Assembly: GCA_017460395.1 (NCBI GenBank)
Contig: JAFUBA010000057.1
Span: forward strand, 1 to 53,105
DNA length: 53,105 bases
DNA from: Clostridia bacterium
GTDB lineage: Bacteria; Bacillota; Clostridia; Christensenellales; Aristaeellaceae
Reading direction: 5' to 3'
The notes under the pieces were generated by a model. The model saw only the letters and a list, made by a program, of their open reading frames with translations. It made no database searches and was not told where the DNA came from. Position numbers and translations under genes: made by a program. Position 1 is the stretch's first letter; each line of letters starts with the position of its first letter. Below are positions 23,800 to 34,801 of this stretch, piece after piece.

Positions 23800-24531
23800 A
23801 TGAAGCAGACAGAGCACACGGCGATTGTGGTTCACACATCCAATTACCGGGACCGCGACAGAATGCTGACGCTCTTCAGCCCCGTCAAGGGGAAGATGGA
23901 TGTCATTGCCAGGGGCTGCAGGAGTCCCAGATCGCCGCTTATCAATGCCTCGGAGCTGTTTGCCCTCGGTGACTTTGAGCTCTATGAAAAGCAGGGAAGG
24001 CAGACCGTCGTGTCGTGCCAGCTGATCGAAAACTTCTATCCGCTCAGGGAGGACTATGAGCGCCTCGCGTGTGGCACCTTTCTTCTGAATCTGTGCGGGG
24101 CGGTGATTCAGCCCATGCAGCCTGCCCAGGACCTGTTCATGCTGCTTTTGCACACCCTCTCGCGCCTGGCCTTCAGCACGCAGGAGTGGCGGCCGCTCCT
24201 CACGGGCTTTTTTGTCCACTATGCCCAGGACCTTGGCATCCTCCCGGATATGGACAGGTGCCTTGCCTGCGGCCGGGAGATGGAGGAGGGCAGCCATGCG
24301 TTTTTCGACATGGGTCGGGGCGGATTCACATGCCATTCCTGCGGAAAGATCGATGCTGCTGCTGTGCCCTTTTCCGGGGAGCAGATGGCGTTCATCAGAA
24401 AAGCACGCAGGACGGGAGCGTCCGAATGGACGGACTCGCCTGCGTGCCATGCGCCGTTTCAGGCGATGAAACACTATGTGGAATCATATCTTGGGACAAG
24501 GCTCAGAAGCGGTCTGATGATCCCTGAGTGA
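23800..24531 (+). CDS. recO: DNA repair protein RecO
   Basis: 243 residues. Helps load RecA on SSB-coated single-stranded DNA (RecFOR pathway) and anneals strands. The N-terminal OB fold reads TAIVVHTSNYRDRDRMLTLFSP and GKMDVIARGCR; the C-terminal half has a four-cysteine zinc site, CLACG and CHSCG. Start at MKQTEHTA, 8 bases after GAGGAGG; a 16-codon longer frame starts inside the promoter. It is not beside era here, as it often is elsewhere. Its TGA abuts the capA stop in the palindrome TGATCA. Confidence 0.92.
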   Translation: MKQTEHTAIVVHTSNYRDRDRMLTLFSPVKGKMDVIARGCRSPRSPLINASELFALGDFELYEKQGRQTVVSCQLIENFYPLREDYERLACGTFLLNLCGAVIQPMQPAQDLFMLLLHTLSRLAFSTQEWRPLLTGFFVHYAQDLGILPDMDRCLACGREMEEGSHAFFDMGRGGFTCHSCGKIDAAAVPFSGEQMAFIRKARRTGASEWTDSPACHAPFQAMKHYVESYLGTRLRSGLMIPE

Positions 24532-25599
24532 TCAGCGGGCCGGGAGGTAGGGCTGCGGCGCATAGCCGAGCGTGGCATCGTATGGCGCGAGGTCATATTT
24601 CGTGTCCCGCTGAATCAGGCCCATGACGTAGTCTACGTCCTCGGGGTCTGTGACCCGGATGGGCTGATAGTGGTTCTCAGGATAACTGTCCGTGGTGTAG
24701 CCGGGGTAGATGTCCAGCTGCTGCCCCAGGAACTCCCCGTCATCTGAAAAGTCCATACGGATCCGGAAGGCGGCTGTGCCCAGCGCCTCCGGCTTTTTGA
24801 CGCTGGCATTTCCGCCAAAGCAGAAGTTCCCCAGCGAATAGCAGATCAGGCGGTCCTTATACTGGTCAAGGCCCAGAAGCACATGCGGATGGTGCATGAT
24901 GATCAGGTCGGCACCGGCGTCAATGAACATGCGGGACCAGTTTTCCTGGTTTCCGTTGCGGCGCTTGCCGTACTCTGTGCCGGTGTGCAGTGTGACGATG
25001 GCCGCCTGGATCTCGCCCTTGCCCTTGAGCTCCTTGATACGGTCACAGACCTGGTTACGGTACTTGTTGACCACAGTGGAATTGAGGCCAAAGAACAGGA
25101 TGCGGATGCCGTCCTTTTCGTAGATATATTCCTGACCGTAGCCAAAATGGCTGACACCGTACTGGTCGAGGGCCGCCAGGGTGGAGTCATAGCCTACGGT
25201 GCCGTAGTCCTGCGCGTGATTGTTGGAGGTATTGCATATCTCAATGGATGAGACATTGAGAATCTCCGTGAAGGCTGTAGGACCGCGGAAGTTGAAATCA
25301 CTGTTGCTCTTTTTCTTGAAGCCCTGGGTGGTGTCTGAGAGCACGCCCTCAAGATTGACGATGGTGATATCGTCCGTCTCAAACAGGTCCATATAGTTTT
25401 TCATGAAGTAGTCGTAGCCATACTCTTCTGCATACGAGTCAAAGGAGGTGGCACGGCTGCGGAACTGGTCCTCGCTCCCAAGCGTCACATCTCCCGTGAA
25501 GGTCATGAGGACCGAGCGGTCCGCAAGGGCGGTGGAGAGTGAAAAGAGAAGCAGACATACAATCAGACACGAAATCAGACAGGGGATCCGGGTTTTCAT
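24532..25599 (-). CDS. CapA-like secreted metallophosphatase-fold protein
   Basis: 355 residues with a signal peptide (MKTRIPCLIS, hydrophobic core, ALA-D). It belongs to the CapA/PgsA family named for poly-gamma-glutamate capsule synthesis: TFTGDVTLG near residue 36, NLEGVLSD, CNTSNNHAQDYG, LHTGTEYG and MHHPHVLLG are the conserved metal-fold motifs. The other pgs/cap genes are absent, so a capsule role is not shown. SD AAGGAG, start at 25599. It follows the flippase by 14 bases, suggesting work on an exported surface polymer. Confidence 0.85.
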   Translation of the reverse strand: MKTRIPCLISCLIVCLLLFSLSTALADRSVLMTFTGDVTLGSEDQFRSRATSFDSYAEEYGYDYFMKNYMDLFETDDITIVNLEGVLSDTTQGFKKKSNSDFNFRGPTAFTEILNVSSIEICNTSNNHAQDYGTVGYDSTLAALDQYGVSHFGYGQEYIYEKDGIRILFFGLNSTVVNKYRNQVCDRIKELKGKGEIQAAIVTLHTGTEYGKRRNGNQENWSRMFIDAGADLIIMHHPHVLLGLDQYKDRLICYSLGNFCFGGNASVKKPEALGTAAFRIRMDFSDDGEFLGQQLDIYPGYTTDSYPENHYQPIRVTDPEDVDYVMGLIQRDTKYDLAPYDATLGYAPQPYLPAR

Positions 25600-25613
25600 A
25601 GAATAACTCCTTA

Positions 25614-27086
25614 TCAATCACAGTCCTGCACCGCAGGTGATGCACGCCGCTTCCGATGAAGCAGCATCCTCAGAATCTGGACCTTTGCGATTTTCCAGTA
25701 ACAGAGGGTGAGTATACCATAAACGGCACCGCCGAAAAAGACGAGCAGCATGAGACCTGTCCATGTGTCGGGGACAAGGGGCATCAGGGATCGCACCGCG
25801 AGCGTCATGGAGGTGCCGATCAGGAGATAGCTGAGGAGGATTTTGAGATAGGATCTGTATGGGAGATCACCCCGGACGTGCAGGTACTGGACCACGGGCA
25901 CGGCAAGCTCCGCCAGCAGGGTTCCCACCACGGCACCCATGGCGCCCATGGATGGAATCAGGGAGAAATTGACGATCAGGTTAACGCACGCGCCTGTCAG
26001 CACGGAGTGCAGCACCACACGGTCCAGACCGTTTGGCAGGATCCACTGCATCCGCACCACGTTCGCAAACCCGATCATGATAAGGGAAAAGCCAAGGGGC
26101 ATCATCAGCGTGCCGGAGTAGACAAAGTCGTCCCCGTAAAAGAGCGGGGCGAAGCGGTCTGCGACCGAGAGGATGCCGAAGGCCATGGCCGACACCATGC
26201 ACAGAATGAGGTGCATGGACAGGTGCATGGAGCGTCGGACCTCCTGAAGGTCCCCCTGCTCTATCAGGTGCGCGCTCCTTGGCATCATGACATTGCCGAA
26301 GGCAGAGATGAAGCCGGAGAGACAGTAGATGATTTTCTCTGCGTTCTCATACAGGCCGTTCTGCGCCATCCCGGCGATGGAGCCCACCATGACCTTGTCC
26401 ATGGTGCGGTAGATGCTCACGGCAATGACGGAGACAAAAAGGCCAAGGCACGGGACGAAGTGCCGAAGGCTGTCCCGGAGCGGGACGCGGACCGGGGTCA
26501 CGAGCTTTCTCAGGCTCATGCAGCACAGGAGGCACCCCAGGAGCGTGGACAGGGACCAGGCAAAGCCGTAGATCCACAGGTCCTCCTGGCTGTGGATGAA
26601 GAGAAACACGCACCCCGCGGCCAGAAGCTTGACGAAGGTGTTTCGAAGAGCGATGGGGCGGAACTGGTCAAGCCCCATCAGGCACCAGTCCAGATTGCAC
26701 AGGCACGAGACGCTCATGAGGGTCAGAGACCAGGCGATGGGCGACGTTTCCCCGGAGAAAAACGCACAGTAGATCAGCCAGAAGAAAAGCGCCACCGCGG
26801 CCACCAGGCGCTGCATGCCAAAGATTTCGGAGAAGGTCCGGCTGAGCATGGACGGATTGTCCCGGACCCTGGAGATGGCGCGGACGCCGTAGGATTCAAG
26901 GCCCAGGGTGCCGATGAGGACAAAGATATAGGAAGCGTTCCATGCATGGGCGTACATGCCCACGCCCGTCTGGCCGACCGTGCGGGACAGATACGGCGCC
27001 GTGACCAGAGGGAGCAGAATGGAAAAGACGCGGTAGGAGACATTGTATAAGGTATTGATGCGGGTGCTGGTTTTCTTTACGCTCAT
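25614..27086 (-). CDS. Wzx/RfbX-type polysaccharide flippase
   Basis: 490-residue membrane protein with about 14 predicted helices of the MOP superfamily. It starts NTLYNVSYRVFSILLPLVTAPYLSRTVG, the typical first-helix region of O-antigen/teichoic acid flippases, and has ISRVRDNPSMLSRTFSEIF and LDWCLMGLDQFRPIALRN further on. It likely flips lipid-linked oligosaccharides across the membrane. No glycosyltransferases are next to it in the window; it shares an operon with capA. The SD is distant (GGAGGA, 14 bases), so initiation may be weak. Confidence 0.9.
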   Translation of the reverse strand: MSVKKTSTRINTLYNVSYRVFSILLPLVTAPYLSRTVGQTGVGMYAHAWNASYIFVLIGTLGLESYGVRAISRVRDNPSMLSRTFSEIFGMQRLVAAVALFFWLIYCAFFSGETSPIAWSLTLMSVSCLCNLDWCLMGLDQFRPIALRNTFVKLLAAGCVFLFIHSQEDLWIYGFAWSLSTLLGCLLCCMSLRKLVTPVRVPLRDSLRHFVPCLGLFVSVIAVSIYRTMDKVMVGSIAGMAQNGLYENAEKIIYCLSGFISAFGNVMMPRSAHLIEQGDLQEVRRSMHLSMHLILCMVSAMAFGILSVADRFAPLFYGDDFVYSGTLMMPLGFSLIMIGFANVVRMQWILPNGLDRVVLHSVLTGACVNLIVNFSLIPSMGAMGAVVGTLLAELAVPVVQYLHVRGDLPYRSYLKILLSYLLIGTSMTLAVRSLMPLVPDTWTGLMLLVFFGGAVYGILTLCYWKIAKVQILRMLLHRKRRASPAVQDCD

Positions 27087-27152
27087 CTTCTTGATCAGTC
27101 ATCCTCCGGTGAGTATTGGGATGCAAAGGCGAAACGTCCGGAAAAGCCGGGC

Positions 27153-27169
27153 AGAAATTTAAAATTTCT
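27153..27169. repeat. Palindrome upstream of the flippase gene
   Basis: AGAAATTT-A-AAATTTCT, 8-bp perfect arms around one base. AT-rich, in the leader of the flippase-capA operon. Function unknown. Confidence 0.4.
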
Positions 27170-27198
27170 CCGAAGGCACGAAAATATCCTGCATGCCC

Positions 27199-27227
27199 TT
27201 GACAAAGCACTGCGAAGACGTCATGAT
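27199..27227 (+). promoter_or_regulatory. Promoter of bioY
   Basis: TTGACA (6/6), 17-base spacer, CATGAT (4/6). The -10 box touches the 18-bp-arm palindrome, so binding there would block initiation. Confidence 0.75.
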
Positions 27228-27263
27228 TGCGTCAACCAATTCTACAGAATTGGTTGACGCAAT
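27226..27263. promoter_or_regulatory. Large palindrome, candidate BirA operator
   Basis: Perfect 18-bp arms around AC. The core GTCAACC-N14-GGTTGAC closely follows the bipartite biotin operator recognised by BirA (known half-site about GTAAACC/GTTAACC, 14-16 base gap). It starts at the -10 box of bioY. The assignment rests on motif resemblance and on the downstream gene. Confidence 0.7.
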
Positions 27264-27300
27264 TTTTCGCAGATCACAGATCACAATAAGAAAGAAGTGT

Positions 27301-27849
27301 TTGTCTTTGCAGAAAGCTGTCCGGATTCCTGTGAGCAAAATGGTCCTCTGTGCCTTTTTTGCCGCGCTGACTGCCGTGTGTGCGCAGGTGACCATCCCCA
27401 TCGGCACCATCCCTGTGACGCTGTCTCTCCTGCCTGTGCTCCTGTGCGCGGCCCTTCTTGGGAAATGGTATTCTTCCCTTGCCATGGTGGTCTATCTTCT
27501 GCTTGGCCTGTTTGGCGCACCGGTGTTTTCGGGAATGACCGGCGGGGCCGCAAAGCTCTTCGGGGTGACCGGCGGCTACATCCTGGGCTATATTCCCTGC
27601 GTGTTTCTGACCGGCTGGATCATGGAGAAATGGGGCACCTCTTTTGTGAAGACCTGCCTTGCCATGGCAGTCGGGGTGCTTGTATGCTACGCCTTTGGCA
27701 CCGCCTGGTTCATGGTGATCTCCGGCAAGGGGCTGATGGAGAGCCTTGGCCTGTGCGTGCTGCCCTTCCTTCCCTTTGATGCAGTGAAGATCCTCATCGC
27801 CTCCGCCCTGTATGTGCGCCTGAGGGAGCCGCTGAAAAAGCTGATGTAA
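27301..27849 (+). CDS. bioY: Biotin ECF transporter substrate component BioY
   Basis: S-component that captures biotin in the membrane for an energy-coupling-factor importer. About 182 residues with six predicted helices; KMVLCAFFAALTAVCAQVTIPIG and PVTLSLLPVLLCAALLG are the family N-terminal signature, and GGYILGYIPCVFLTGW is the biotin-pocket region. The start is uncertain: the frame is open from 27193, but that lies ahead of the operator, so TTG at 27301 after AAGAAAG, or ATG at 27340, is more likely. No biotin synthesis genes are seen, so the cell may depend on uptake. Confidence 0.9.
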   Translation: MSLQKAVRIPVSKMVLCAFFAALTAVCAQVTIPIGTIPVTLSLLPVLLCAALLGKWYSSLAMVVYLLLGLFGAPVFSGMTGGAAKLFGVTGGYILGYIPCVFLTGWIMEKWGTSFVKTCLAMAVGVLVCYAFGTAWFMVISGKGLMESLGLCVLPFLPFDAVKILIASALYVRLREPLKKLM

Positions 27850-27860
27850 ACATAAACGCC

Positions 27861-27903
27861 AAAGCGTCATGCCCTGGTTTATGCGGGACATGGCGCTTTT
27901 CAT
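27861..27903 (+). terminator. Intrinsic terminator after bioY
   Basis: AAAGCGTCATGCCC pairs with GGGACATGGCGCTTT (one wobble, one bulge), followed by TTTTC. Confidence 0.75.
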
Positions 27904-27931
27904 TGCACTCTTCTTTTCCACCTGCTATCAT
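27903..27931 (+). promoter_or_regulatory. Promoter of the YhhN-aldo-keto reductase run
   Basis: TTGCAC, 17 bases, TATCAT with TG one base ahead of the -10 box (extended -10). It gives a leader of about 90 bases. Confidence 0.5.
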
Positions 27932-28025
27932 GTCCGGGGATATGATAAATGAAAGCTGAACAGAATCACACGCATGGCCTTTTTGCCATGCCGGGAAAAG
28001 TAAAATCTCACAGGGGGATGATCGT

Positions 28026-28646
28026 GTGTTTTTGACGCTTGCAGGCATTGGCACCCTGCTATTGGCACTCTGGTATCTGATCGCGGCGGAGGTGAGAGAC
28101 TTGAAGGGATGGAAGCGGGCCTTTTTCAAGATCCTGCCCACGTCCCTGTGCGCCCTGACGGCGCTGATCGGCGCCCTCCAGACGCGTTTGCCCAGCAGCT
28201 TCTGTCTGTTTGCAGGGCTTGCCGTGTGCGCCCTGGCGGACTGGCAGCTGGAGTTCCGGTTTCTCCTTGGGATGGGCTGCTTTGCCGTGGGGCATCTGTG
28301 CTACTGCGCGGGCTACCTTCTGGCAGGGCCGCTCAGGATCGTGTCCCTGCTGGTCTTTCTCCTTCTCATGTGCCTCGTCCTGATCCTCTATTCCCGATTG
28401 AAGGGCGGCCTTGACAAGGCACCGCTGTTTCTGTGCTATGCCGTGGTGCTGGTGAGCATGGCCTCTCTGGCTGCCGGCCGCGGACCGCTGCTCCTCTCCG
28501 GGGCGCTTCTGTTTGTGCTATCCGACCTCATGATCGGCATCCGCATGGCGAAAAACATTGAAAACCGGGCATGGAACATCACCATCATGGTCACCTACTA
28601 TCTGGCCCAGTGGCTGATCGCCATGACGGCCTGGTTCCCGGGGTGA
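28026..28646 (+). CDS. YhhN/TMEM86-type lysoplasmalogenase
   Basis: 206-residue membrane protein with about eight helices. The family motif pairs are visible: CALADWQLE with LGMGCFAVGHLCYCAGY, and GALLFVLSDLMIG near the C-terminus with conserved acidic residues. Members of the TMEM86 group hydrolyse the vinyl-ether bond of lysoplasmalogens; plasmalogens occur in anaerobic Clostridia, which makes the role plausible here. The bacterial activity is known for few members. GTG start with AGGGGGA upstream. Confidence 0.78.
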   Translation: MFLTLAGIGTLLLALWYLIAAEVRDLKGWKRAFFKILPTSLCALTALIGALQTRLPSSFCLFAGLAVCALADWQLEFRFLLGMGCFAVGHLCYCAGYLLAGPLRIVSLLVFLLLMCLVLILYSRLKGGLDKAPLFLCYAVVLVSMASLAAGRGPLLLSGALLFVLSDLMIGIRMAKNIENRAWNITIMVTYYLAQWLIAMTAWFPG

Positions 28647-28652
28647 AAGGGG

Positions 28653-29030
28653 ATGGAGAAACATACGGAAAGCCGCGGACAGATGCAGATGGCGATGGAG
28701 CGAGGGGCCGGGCAGGCGGAACTCTGCGAGCTTCTCTGGGAGAGCCTGAGGGACATGGAGGGCAGGACCTTTGTCACCATGCGGGGTCTTACCTTCACCT
28801 ACGAGATCCGTGGCGGGGAAATGTTCATCTCAAGGAAGGAGAAATCCATCACCCGGGCCTCGGTGGAGATGGCCTTTCAGAGGGCCCTTGAGGTCGAGGC
28901 CGCGGAGGGTTGGGTCCGGGGACCGAAGCGCCTTGGCACCTTCGGCGCATCCTATCTCCTGCCGGTCTTTATCGCCCTTGGCATCTGCAGGGGAGAGAGC
29001 CCGGAAAAGCAGCAGAAGATGGTCTTCTGA
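28653..29030 (+). CDS. Conserved protein of unknown function
   Basis: 125 residues, no signal peptide, no clear membrane helix. A compact core runs from about residue 30: GRTFVTMRGLTFTYEIRG, EMFISRKEKSITRASVEMA and GPKRLGTFGASYLLPVFIALGI. I recall similar cores (ITR-x-T-V, GPK-x-LG-x-FGASY) in unannotated Clostridia proteins, but cannot name a family. It starts 6 bases after the YhhN stop and precedes the aldo-keto reductase by 42 bases, so they share a transcript. Confidence 0.7.
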   Translation: MEKHTESRGQMQMAMERGAGQAELCELLWESLRDMEGRTFVTMRGLTFTYEIRGGEMFISRKEKSITRASVEMAFQRALEVEAAEGWVRGPKRLGTFGASYLLPVFIALGICRGESPEKQQKMVF

Positions 29031-29072
29031 ACGTGAAACCAGGGGATACATGGCAAAAAAGGGGGAAGTCAC

Positions 29073-30080
29073 ATGCGGCCGGTCACGCTTTCCGGCACGG
29101 ACCTGAGGGTCAGCCGGATCTGTCTTGGTACGGCAAACTTCGGGTATCTGACGGAGGAAGAGGAAGCGTTCCGCATCCTGGATGCATTTGCGGAAGAAGG
29201 CGGAACGATGCTGGACACGGCCAACGTCTATTGCAGATGGGTGGAGGGCAGGGACAACTGCTCGGAGAAGGTCATCGGCAGATGGCTCAGCGCGCGCGGC
29301 ATGCACGGGAAGATGGTGGTGGCCACCAAGGGCGGACACTATGCCTTCTCGGGTGAGGAACCGTGGAGGTTCAGCCGGGTGACGGAAAAGTGTGTCCGGC
29401 AGGACATGGAAAGCTCCATGGAGGCGCTCGGCGAAAACCAGCTGCCCTTCTACTGGCTGCACCGGGACAATCCGGACATGGAGGCCGGTGAGATCGTGCA
29501 GATGATGGAAGCGTTCAGGGCATCCGGGCTCTTTCGCTTCTTTGGTGTATCCAACTGGACGGCGGAGCGGCTGGAAAATGCCTTCGCATACGGAAAAGAG
29601 CACAGGGTCAAGGGCCTGAGCGCTGTGTCCAACCATCTGTGCCTGGCACGCGAGCGGCCGGGCCAGGGCGGGGATCCGACGGTGCTCACGGTCGATGATG
29701 CGGAGGAGGCCCTCCACGCGAGGACCGGGATTCCTCTCATCCCCTGGGGTGCGGCCGGCCAGGGCTGCTTCTCACAGGTGGAGGGCACGGACGAAATCCT
29801 TCAGATAAAGGGCTTTCAGGCAAGGTATGGCGGCAGGTACGATCTTCCGGAGAACCATCGCATGGCGGAAAAGCTCCTGAAGATCTCCCGCAGGACCGGT
29901 GTGTCCACCATGGCGCTGTCGGTGGCGCTTCTGACCCTGCGTCCCTATCAGGTGATCCCCGTCATGGCCGTATCGCGCCTGGAACAGATGCGTGAACTGT
30001 TTGCAGCGGATGCCGCCATAGAGATGCTGGAGCAGGAGGACATTCGCAGGGAACTGCGAGCCGTCATGACAGAGCCATAA
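29073..30080 (+). CDS. Aldo-keto reductase
   Basis: 335-residue (beta/alpha)8 NADPH-dependent oxidoreductase. The catalytic tetrad is complete: D48, Y53, K86 and H130 (LDTANVY, ATKGG, WLHRDN). FFGVSNWTAERLENA is the usual SN motif near the cofactor. Substrate unknown; family members reduce sugars, aldehydes and ketones. SD AAGGGGGAAG. It ends at a long bidirectional terminator shared with the convergent PIG-L gene. Confidence 0.88.
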   Translation: MRPVTLSGTDLRVSRICLGTANFGYLTEEEEAFRILDAFAEEGGTMLDTANVYCRWVEGRDNCSEKVIGRWLSARGMHGKMVVATKGGHYAFSGEEPWRFSRVTEKCVRQDMESSMEALGENQLPFYWLHRDNPDMEAGEIVQMMEAFRASGLFRFFGVSNWTAERLENAFAYGKEHRVKGLSAVSNHLCLARERPGQGGDPTVLTVDDAEEALHARTGIPLIPWGAAGQGCFSQVEGTDEILQIKGFQARYGGRYDLPENHRMAEKLLKISRRTGVSTMALSVALLTLRPYQVIPVMAVSRLEQMRELFAADAAIEMLEQEDIRRELRAVMTEP

Positions 30081-30082
30081 GC

Positions 30083-30128
30083 AGAATAAAAACGCCATCG
30101 GACTTGGGTGTCCGATGGCTTTTATTCT
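30083..30128. terminator. Bidirectional terminator, two-part stem
   Basis: An inner stem GCCATCGGAC-TTGGGT-GTCCGATGGC of 10 bp and an outer stem AGAATAAAA/TTTTATTCT of 9 bp, joined by a 2-base bulge. It overlaps the last codons of the convergent PIG-L gene. Confidence 0.9.
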
Positions 30129-31309
30129 ACGCCGGCCATGAAGTCCGGCAGGTCGAGGGCGTCCTGGGGGACCGAGGCCAAGGCATAGACGAGACCAAAG
30201 AGGCGGTTGTCATGCTCGCCCGAGTCCTCCACCTGCCACCCGCGCCGCACCTGGCTTTCGTGGCAGGCCATGGCATCCCTGGCGACCGAAATCCCGTCCT
30301 GCCCGCCGAAGGCGGCAAGCGGCACGTGCCAGTCCATGAGGACGGGATGCTCCGTCCCCTCGTGCAGATAGACCTTTTGGACCGTATGGGTTCCGAATGC
30401 CTCAGCGGACGCCGGGAAGCGGCCTGCATCCCCGGATGCGAGGCTGCCTGCGAGGGCGACCTGTGCCGCGGCCCTGTGCGCCGGATGGCCGTACTCTCCC
30501 GAGAGACCGTGGGAGATGACGACGGCAGGGCGGTATTTCCGGATGCAGGCGGTGACGCGCTCCATGAGCGTGTCCTCACCCCAGTGACGCAGCTGGTCCT
30601 CGAGATCCCGCCCGCGGTAATCGGTAAAATCGAGAAAGGCAGGGTAGCAGCGGACGCCGCAGGTCCAGAGGCTGTCCAGGAATTCGAGGCGCCGGATGGG
30701 CGTTGCCGGCACGAGGCAGGCCACCTGCACGGTCTTTCCCATTTCGCCTGCGTACGTGGGCAGCAGGCCGCCGAACCAGAGCACTTCATCGTCCGGGTGC
30801 GCAACGAGCAGAAGGAGATCGGCCGCTTCCGCATCCTGCCAGACGTGCACCCAATCTGGTACCTCACCGCAGCCGAGCACCCGGATCTCTGCGATGTTCA
30901 GGGAAAAGCGCTGGTTATCCGGGGAAAGGATGCGAAGCTTCCTGCAGCTGCGGGGGACAGGGATGTATTCCTGAAGGTGCCCCTGATAGCTTCCGGCGGC
31001 AAGATAGGCTTTCTGTGTCTCGTCCCATATCTCCACATCAAAGGGCAGGGTGCGCTCCGAGAGCTCCAGGTATATCCCGCCGATCTCCTCAGGGGAGGTG
31101 ATCTCAAGATATCCGCCCTTTTTTCGCATGATGTAGACGGTGTCCCGCCGGTCGTCCGTGAGTCGATCGTGCCGCCGGGTGGTGCCGTTGCCAAAGAGGC
31201 GGCAGAGTGCAGTGAGGTCCTGTGCCTCCCCCTGGCCGGCTGCCAGTGCAGGAAGGACACACAGGGACAGGAGGAGCGCAAACAGCATAAGGTATGCAGC
31301 CCGTCTCAT
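30122..31309 (-). CDS. Secreted PIG-L-type N-deacetylase
   Basis: 395 residues with a signal peptide (MRRAAYLMLFALLLSLCVLP, ALA-A). Residues 60-147 look like a discoidin-type (F5/8C) beta-sandwich, ending in LNIAEIRVLG. The catalytic domain begins LLLLVAHPDDEVLWFGG (residues 165-180), the PIG-L zinc motif A-H-P-D-D-E, and has the second site SHGLSGEYGHPAH near 245. Family members remove N-acetyl groups from GlcNAc derivatives; secretion suggests wall or host glycans. ATG overlaps the stop of the upstream membrane protein (ATGA). Confidence 0.83.
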   Translation of the reverse strand: MRRAAYLMLFALLLSLCVLPALAAGQGEAQDLTALCRLFGNGTTRRHDRLTDDRRDTVYIMRKKGGYLEITSPEEIGGIYLELSERTLPFDVEIWDETQKAYLAAGSYQGHLQEYIPVPRSCRKLRILSPDNQRFSLNIAEIRVLGCGEVPDWVHVWQDAEAADLLLLVAHPDDEVLWFGGLLPTYAGEMGKTVQVACLVPATPIRRLEFLDSLWTCGVRCYPAFLDFTDYRGRDLEDQLRHWGEDTLMERVTACIRKYRPAVVISHGLSGEYGHPAHRAAAQVALAGSLASGDAGRFPASAEAFGTHTVQKVYLHEGTEHPVLMDWHVPLAAFGGQDGISVARDAMACHESQVRRGWQVEDSGEHDNRLFGLVYALASVPQDALDLPDFMAGVE

Positions 31310-31983
31310 GGGTTCCCCACATCCATGGCGGTTTTGCCCTTTCGCAGCACTCGGCCGAGCGCCCGGATCCCCCTGTCCACCAGCGTCACGGCGGGCCCGA
31401 TCGTGAAGGCGAGGATCGCGGTGCCGATGGTCAGATGTCCCCCGCAGAGGATGCCGAGGGCGATCATCATCCAGTCCCAGGCCATGCGGACGGGCGAAAA
31501 GGGCCAGGAGGTCAGGTGGCAGACGATCTTCGGTGCGGCATCGAAGGGGGCCAGGCCCATGTCTGCATTCATGTACATGGACACGGCGATGAGAAAGGGA
31601 ATGAGTCCAAGGAGAAAAATGAGTGTCCGGGAGGGTTGGAGCGTAAAGAGGGCCGGATCGAGGAACCTGTGCTCCAGCATGCGGCAGAAGTCTGAGATAT
31701 AGCCGATCAGGCACATGTTGAAGATGGTGCCAAGCCCCAGGGTGCCCGGGAGCACAAGGATCTGGGGGATGATCAGGATGAGATTGAACAGCACCATGGT
31801 GGTGCCAAAGCTCAGGTGGATCCTGTCTGAAAGGGACGTGAGCATGAAGGAACTGGTGTCCGTGCCGTAGCCTGCTTCCAGGAGAAGGGAGAGGGACATG
31901 CCCATCAGGAGGACACCCAGGGACATTTTGACAAAACGGCGGCGGTCAAAGCGGGAAGTGAAGGATTGCAGCGCCTTTTGCAA
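31306..31983 (-). CDS. YczE/YitT-like membrane protein
   Basis: About 225 residues with five or six predicted helices. RRFVKMSLGVLLMGMSLSLLLEAGYGTDTSSFM is the N-terminal signature of the YczE group, followed by MNADMGLAPFDAAPKIV. Function in general unknown. The start is unsure: TTG at 31983 after AAAGGG is used here; the frame is open to 32055. Its stop overlaps the start of the PIG-L gene, so the two are coupled. Confidence 0.75.
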   Translation of the reverse strand: MQKALQSFTSRFDRRRFVKMSLGVLLMGMSLSLLLEAGYGTDTSSFMLTSLSDRIHLSFGTTMVLFNLILIIPQILVLPGTLGLGTIFNMCLIGYISDFCRMLEHRFLDPALFTLQPSRTLIFLLGLIPFLIAVSMYMNADMGLAPFDAAPKIVCHLTSWPFSPVRMAWDWMMIALGILCGGHLTIGTAILAFTIGPAVTLVDRGIRALGRVLRKGKTAMDVGNP

Positions 31984-32106
31984 GTGAAACAGCCCTTTCT
32001 GTGCGGGATGTGTCGGGTGGAAAGCCTGCGAAAGAATACTCGCATACCCGGGCAAAGTAAAGGACGGGCATAAAAAGAGCCCGCCACAGGATGGCGAGCA
32101 TGAGAT

Positions 32107-34707
<2,601 letters not shown>

Positions 34708-34773
34708 TTCTGTCAGCTCCCTTCATGCCTGAATTCTGCCGGCGCGCGGGATATGCGTCCGGGAGCAAGGGCT

Positions 34774-34790
34774 TCTGACTTTCTTTGACC
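34774..34790 (-). promoter_or_regulatory. CtsR-like box 2 at clpB
   Basis: Minus strand GGTCAAA-GAA-AGTCAGA, close to the CtsR heptad tandem (A/G)GTCAAA-N3-(A/G)GTCAAA with one mismatch in the second unit. It lies just downstream of the expected transcription start. Confidence 0.82.
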
Positions 34791-34801
34791 TTGCAGAAAG
34801 T

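Noticed and set aside
27193-27300. ATG at 27193 as the bioY start
   Set aside because: It lies upstream of the -35 box and operator, so it would not be on the transcript.
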